Below, in pieces: positions 41,413-43,936 of a stretch of DNA of 43,936 nt. The notes beneath the pieces are model-generated. The model had not been told where the DNA came from. It was given only the letters and a program-made list of their open reading frames with translations, and did not search any database. Each line of letters starts with the position of its first letter. Within the stretch, counting starts at the first letter, position 1. A program made the translations under genes and the position numbers. The stretch lies in the NCBI GenBank assembly GCA_903851415.1, contig CAINOE010000108.1, positions 1-43,936 on the forward strand, written 5' to 3'. Source of the DNA: an uncultured Rhodopila sp. (GTDB lineage: Bacteria; Pseudomonadota; Alphaproteobacteria; Acetobacterales; Acetobacteraceae).

Positions 41413-41652
41413 ATGACGCTGGACGAATATCTCCGCCTCAATGGCTTGACGTCGGCGAAATTCGCCGAGGCCAGCGGTATTACGTCTAAACAAACGATCC
41501 ACAATTACCGGAGCGGCGCCCGTTTCCCGTCCCCTTGGAATCTTCGGCTCATTCGAAATGCGACGAACGGCCAAGTAACCGCCGAAGACTTTGTCGATCA
41601 GCATGTTGGCGAGTCTTCCTGCGACCCCTCTGCGCGGGGGCAGGTCGCCTGA
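41413..41652 (+). CDS. Cro-like HTH regulator
   Basis: The 79-residue protein opens 'MTLDEYLRLNGLTSAKFAEA', then 'SGITSKQTIHNYRSGARFPS', a helix-turn-helix of the Cro/C1 type, and ends with a polar tail. It would bind the dyads just upstream and choose between left and right early transcription. ATG 41413 is favoured over 41377, which adds residues that do not fit the domain. Its stop overlaps the next gene (TGATG). Confidence 0.8.
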   Translation: MTLDEYLRLNGLTSAKFAEASGITSKQTIHNYRSGARFPSPWNLRLIRNATNGQVTAEDFVDQHVGESSCDPSARGQVA

Positions 41653-42245
41653 TGCCGTTCACCCGCGAACAGCTGGCCGGCGCCTTCAACGAGTGGCTGC
41701 ATCGATTCGAGGAATCGCCGACTCGATTCGAGGCCGAATTTGAAACCGTCCGCCGATTCGCTGCCGAGCGGGCTGACGGCTTCACCCCGAGTTACGGCGA
41801 GACCTGCGTCGCCTACCCTGACACCCCAACCAAACCGGACAGGCGCGTGACGGGCTCGCCCCCGGGACTGATTCGAATGGGGAGGCAGGAGGATTCCGGC
41901 CTCCCCATTGCTTTGTGCGGGATGCCCCTCGGGGCAAGTCGCGGGGCTGGCTGCGCCAGCCGCCCCGCGCGTGCGGGATGGCGGCCGGGCCTGCGTTTCC
42001 CCCTGGCCACCATCCCGCGCTGCGGCCGGTTCGGGCATCGACCCCGTTCCGGCCAGGCGTCGTTTTCGTATCGGTTTCGGCTCGGTGTGTCCGCGTCATC
42101 CTCCTGTGCTGAAGCCCTAACCCCTCGATCACAGTATCGAGGAGCTTCCTTCCGTGCGGCGGCACAAAATCAGGCCCGATTTGCAGAAAATCCTTCCGCG
42201 ATTACGGAAGACAGGCGTTCCGGAGGCCGCGGTGTTCACGGCTGA
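41652..42245 (+). CDS. Small early protein, probably ends early by frame change
   Basis: The first 55 residues ('MPFTREQLAGAFNEWLHRFE', ending SYGETCVAY) look like a genuine phage early protein, coupled to Cro by TGATG. The frame then stays open to 42245, but the later part is Arg/Gly/Pro-rich, crosses several hairpins and overlaps the next gene. Skipping one C at 41817-41818 would give YLTPQPNRTGA and a stop at 41848-41850, just before a hairpin. The true product may be about 65 residues, so I trust the N-terminus only. Confidence 0.5.
   Translation: MPFTREQLAGAFNEWLHRFEESPTRFEAEFETVRRFAAERADGFTPSYGETCVAYPDTPTKPDRRVTGSPPGLIRMGRQEDSGLPIALCGMPLGASRGAGCASRPARAGWRPGLRFPLATIPRCGRFGHRPRSGQASFSYRFRLGVSASSSCAEALTPRSQYRGASFRAAAQNQARFAENPSAITEDRRSGGRGVHG
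41876..41909 (+). terminator. Perfect 11-bp hairpin, possible terminator
   Basis: AATGGGGAGGC (41876-41886) pairs with GCCTCCCCATT (41899-41909) around a 12-base loop. The following bases (GCTTTGTG) are only weakly T-rich, so termination may be partial or protein-dependent. Confidence 0.5.
41922..42018 (+). other. Cluster of GC-rich hairpins, possible structured RNA
   Basis: Directly after the 11-bp hairpin come TGCCCC-TC-GGGGCA, a GCGGGGC/GCCCCGC-type pair near 41941-41968, and GCGGGATGG (41973-41981) with CCATCCCGC (42010-42018). GTGCGGGATG also occurs twice. Such density suggests a structured leader or small RNA upstream of the 42154 gene; no known RNA family is recognised. Confidence 0.35.
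42123..42142 (+). promoter_or_regulatory. Hairpin that could hide the ribosome site of the 42154 gene
   Basis: CCTCGAT (42123-42129) pairs with ATCGAGG (42136-42142) around CACAGT. The right arm overlaps the GGAG ribosome site (42141-42144), nine bases before GTG 42154, so folding would lower translation. Confidence 0.45.
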
Positions 42246-42510
42246 GGACGTCAACGAGCAGCTATCCCAGATCGTGCGGCGGGCGGCGACGCCATCGGAT
42301 CCCGGCGAGCGGATCAACCAGATGATCCAGCGCGCGGCCCGACGGCTTCGGCTTCCCGCGAGTCTGACGAAGCGGCTTTGGTACCAAGAGCAGCGGTCGG
42401 TTCCGGCGCACGTGGCGCTGAATTTGATGGAGTTCGACCGCCAATCGGCCGAGCTGCGCGAGCGGCTGCGGCTGCTGCAGGCGGAACTCGATGCGCTGAG
42501 GGGCGGCTAA
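42154..42510 (+). CDS. Hypothetical helical protein, 118 aa
   Basis: The protein begins at GTG 42154 with GGAG nine bases upstream. Its sequence is helical and charged: 'KILPRLRKTGVPEAAVFTAE', 'DVNEQLSQIVRRAATPSDPG', 'MIQRAARRLRLPASLTKRLW', ending with a coiled-coil-like 'SAELRERLRLLQAELDALRG'. No family is recognised. It shares a TAATG overlap with the next gene. Confidence 0.65.
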   Translation: MRRHKIRPDLQKILPRLRKTGVPEAAVFTAEDVNEQLSQIVRRAATPSDPGERINQMIQRAARRLRLPASLTKRLWYQEQRSVPAHVALNLMEFDRQSAELRERLRLLQAELDALRGG

Positions 42511-42740
42511 TGTGCGCCGGCCTCGCCCTGTGGTGGCGCTCCGATCCTGGCTGGATGTCGGCCTGGTACCTGCTCCGGGCGCAGCGCCTTGAAGCGAAGG
42601 CGGACTGGTGGCGCGCGCGTGCGCCGCCGAGCGCCCAAACCCTGCGGATGTCGGGCTGGTACGTGCGGCGTGCGCAGCGTCTGCAGCGGAAGGCGGACTG
42701 GTGGCGCGCACGCGCCGGCCCGACGACCGGCAAACCCTGA
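42510..42740 (+). CDS. Small protein made of two tandem Trp/Arg-rich units
   Basis: The 76-residue protein consists mostly of two similar units: 'MSAWYLLRAQRLEAKADWWR' and 'MSGWYVRRAQRLQRKADWWR', each followed by ARA. The DNA copies are about 93 bases apart. The repeat looks like a recent internal duplication. The Trp/Arg-rich amphipathic helices could bind membrane or nucleic acid; function is unknown. The start is ATG 42510 in an overlap with the preceding stop. Confidence 0.6.
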   Translation: MCAGLALWWRSDPGWMSAWYLLRAQRLEAKADWWRARAPPSAQTLRMSGWYVRRAQRLQRKADWWRARAGPTTGKP

Positions 42741-42811
42741 GGTGTGATCTGAACCAAAAAGAATAGGTGCCTCGACGACTGGAATCGCCGGGGCACCAAG
42801 GGGTAGTCACA

Positions 42812-43603
42812 ATGCAAACCCAAGTGTCGGCGACCGAACCGAAACGAACCAGTCCGCAATTCGGTCGCGTTCCTAACGATGCCGTGAGAGATGTTTCCGC
42901 GGTGTCTCAGCGCGGTCGCGGAAGCCGCTACGACTCGCCGTGGCCTGAACGCGATGCCGAGGTCATCACGCGCTGGAATGCCGGCGCATCGAAGGCTGTC
43001 GTTGCGCGCGCAATGGGTCTGACCCCCGGCCAGGTTATCGGGCGCATTCATCGCCTTCAAGGTCTGGGTCTCTGCGAGCGCCGTGGCAGCCCGCTGCGAC
43101 CCAAGACGGAGCCTTTGAAACGGGCCACGCGCCGGAAGGAGATGACCGCGGCGGAGGTGGCGGAGCTGCTGCGATTGCAACGCGCCGATCGGCTGGCGCG
43201 CGCTGCGCCGCCTGACGCGCCAACCGATCCTGGCGGGGAGCGAACGCCGCCGGCGCCGATGCCGTCGGAGGCGCCCGTGCCGCTCGATGCGCACGGAAAT
43301 CACGAAGAATCACGTCTATTCACGACCGTGACCGGCTATCCAGCTATCCAGCTATCCAGCTATCCCGGCCCCCCCCCCGCGGCCATCGCGGCCGAACCGG
43401 TGATAAGGGCCGCAGCCGTTCCGGCCGCGTCCGCCGCACCGGCCAGATTCGCCCGATCAAACGAATGCTGCTGGCCGATCGGCACGCCGGGCAGTCCGGC
43501 CTTCCGGTTTTGCACAGGCGTGGCCGCCGCGAAGACGCCGTACTGCGAGGAGCACGCGAAACGCGCTTACGAAAACTGGAAGCCGCGGGAGCAGGCAGCA
43601 TGA
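42812..43603 (+). CDS. gcrA: GcrA-like cell-cycle regulator
   Basis: The roughly 263-residue protein has a GcrA-type N-terminal helix-turn-helix (about 44-87: 'RWNAGASKAVVARAMGLTPG', QVIGRIHRLQG) and a C-terminal GcrA signature near 219-263: 'CCWPIGTPGSPAFRFC', then KTPYCEEHAKRAYEN. GcrA in Caulobacter binds methylated GANTC sites and RNA polymerase to activate cell-cycle genes. The linker carries an 8-base tandem repeat and a run of ten C. I start at ATG 42812 (AAGGGG eight bases upstream) rather than the earlier GTG at 42767. The phage could use it to redirect host or phage transcription. Confidence 0.88.
   Translation: MQTQVSATEPKRTSPQFGRVPNDAVRDVSAVSQRGRGSRYDSPWPERDAEVITRWNAGASKAVVARAMGLTPGQVIGRIHRLQGLGLCERRGSPLRPKTEPLKRATRRKEMTAAEVAELLRLQRADRLARAAPPDAPTDPGGERTPPAPMPSEAPVPLDAHGNHEESRLFTTVTGYPAIQLSSYPGPPPAAIAAEPVIRAAAVPAASAAPARFARSNECCWPIGTPGSPAFRFCTGVAAAKTPYCEEHAKRAYENWKPREQAA
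43336..43378 (+). repeat. 8-bp tandem repeat and C10 run in the GcrA-like gene
   Basis: CTATCCAG is repeated at 43336-43343, 43344-43351 and 43352-43359, with a partial copy at 43360-43365, and ten C follow at 43369-43378. Neither unit length is a multiple of three, so gain or loss of a unit would shift the frame and remove the C-terminal GcrA signature. This is the kind of tract that causes phase variation. Confidence 0.7.
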
Positions 43604-43851
43604 GCCGGCTTTGTCGCGACTGTGGCGCCAGGGGGGGGGAGGCGAGTTTTCCGGGGCCTCGCAAGCCGCGCGGCCGCGCCGATCGGTGCGACGACTGCCT
43701 GGCGGATCCGCTGGCGCAGGCGCAGGCGCGGGTAGCCGCCCGACGCGCGGAAATTCTCAACCTGCGGGAGGCGAAGCGCCGGAAGGGGCGCCAATACCGG
43801 GCGCCAAAACCGCTCTGGACCGCGCCGCTGTTCGCCGAGCTTCGACCATGA
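43600..43851 (+). CDS. Small zinc-ribbon protein with basic helix
   Basis: The 83-residue protein starts at ATG 43600 in an overlap with the GcrA stop. CRDCG at about 5-9 and CDDC at about 30-33 form a zinc-ribbon pair with a basic loop between. A long basic helix follows ('AQARVAARRAEILNLREAKR', RKGRQ). It could bind DNA or RNA. A run of eight G (43631-43638) lies in the gene, so a length error there would change the frame. Confidence 0.6.
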   Translation: MSRLCRDCGARGGEASFPGPRKPRGRADRCDDCLADPLAQAQARVAARRAEILNLREAKRRKGRQYRAPKPLWTAPLFAELRP

Positions 43852-43936
43852 CCGGGTTATCCATGCGCGTCGCGGGGGGGGGCATGTCCACTTTCCAGGC
43901 CTCAATTGAGGCGGAGAAAATGGACATGGCGACCCA
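43848..43936 (+). CDS. ORF truncated by the window end
   Basis: ATG 43848 is in an ATGA overlap with the previous gene. The frame stays open to the end of the window (29 codons visible, 'MTGLSMRVAGGGMSTFQAS' and on). If the molecule is circular, the frame would end at TAG at 11-13 after 33 codons. A run of nine G (43874-43882) and a large inverted repeat lie in it, so it may not encode a protein. Confidence 0.35.
   Translation, partial: MTGLSMRVAGGGMSTFQASIEAEKMDMAT
43883..43928. repeat. 46-base nested inverted repeat at the window end
   Basis: The two halves match at 19 of 23 positions about a centre at 43905/43906. The core GCCTCAATTGAGGC (43899-43912) is a perfect 14-base palindrome, and the outer arms CATGTCCA and TGGACATG pair perfectly. 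It could be an IS end, a regulatory site or part of a packaging region; sequence alone does not decide. Confidence 0.6.

Noticed and set aside
41172..41504. 110-residue reverse-strand open frame across the control region
   Set aside because: It covers the operators and the start of the Cro-like gene and has no HTH; it might contain remnants of a broken gene, but I could not support it.
1..43936. tRNA genes, CRISPR arrays, complete insertion sequences
   Set aside because: I looked for cloverleaf-like segments, regularly spaced repeats and transposase motifs and found none convincing; the 46-base inverted repeat at the end is not enough to call an insertion sequence.

Overview
The window is a GC-rich siphovirus or prophage genome from an alphaproteobacterial host. 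Its head genes follow the HK97 plan: P27-type small terminase, large terminase, HK97-family portal, prohead protease and major capsid. The tail-tip genes follow the gene transfer agent order: DUF2460, DUF2163, an NlpC/P60-like peptidase, then a host-specificity protein. Homologues of two alphaproteobacterial regulators, GapR/DUF2312 and GcrA, fix the host class; I cannot name a genus from sequence alone.

Layout. (1) 1-2778: possible packaging region, terminase genes, two very small ORFs. (2) 2796-8205: portal, protease with a very long C-terminal extension, capsid, probable decoration protein. (3) 8241-9843: a two-domain glycosyltransferase whose start codon lies in a hairpin. (4) 9840-13887: connectors, tail terminator, tail tube, tail assembly chaperone pair with a probable -1 frameshift. 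(5) 13891-24764: tape measure, lectin-like protein, DUF2460 protein with an added 17-residue repeat array, DUF2163 protein, peptidase, host-specificity protein, YadA-like fibre. (6) 24726-25721, reverse strand: membrane O-acyltransferase. (7) 25784-31852: zinc-ribbon protein, TPR plus GT9-like protein, and several probable fibre proteins, one ending in about fifteen degenerate 18-residue repeats. (8) 31908-34816: lysis cassette (coiled-coil membrane protein, GH108-like lysin lacking the expected glutamate, holin-like protein, two tandem lipoproteins), then a small protein and a lipase-3-like hydrolase, closed by a strong terminator. (9) 34952-41031, reverse strand: early operon with DUF2513, ASCH, GapR, ParB-like and a possible ribbon-helix-helix protein. 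(10) 41128-41652: divergent control region with a Cro-like repressor. (11) 41652-43936, forward: small proteins, a GcrA-like regulator with a phase-variation-type repeat tract, a zinc-ribbon protein and an unfinished ORF.

The late genes are packed head to tail with many ATGA overlaps, and so is the reverse early operon. Two themes stand out. One is control of the host cell cycle and chromosome (GcrA, GapR, ParB-like). The other is host-surface modification (tandem glycosyltransferase, GT9-like protein, O-acyltransferase, lipase). I found no integrase, recombinase, DNA polymerase, primase-helicase, tRNA or CRISPR array. The last ORF would close four codons into the window start if the molecule were circular, so this may be a nearly complete genome.
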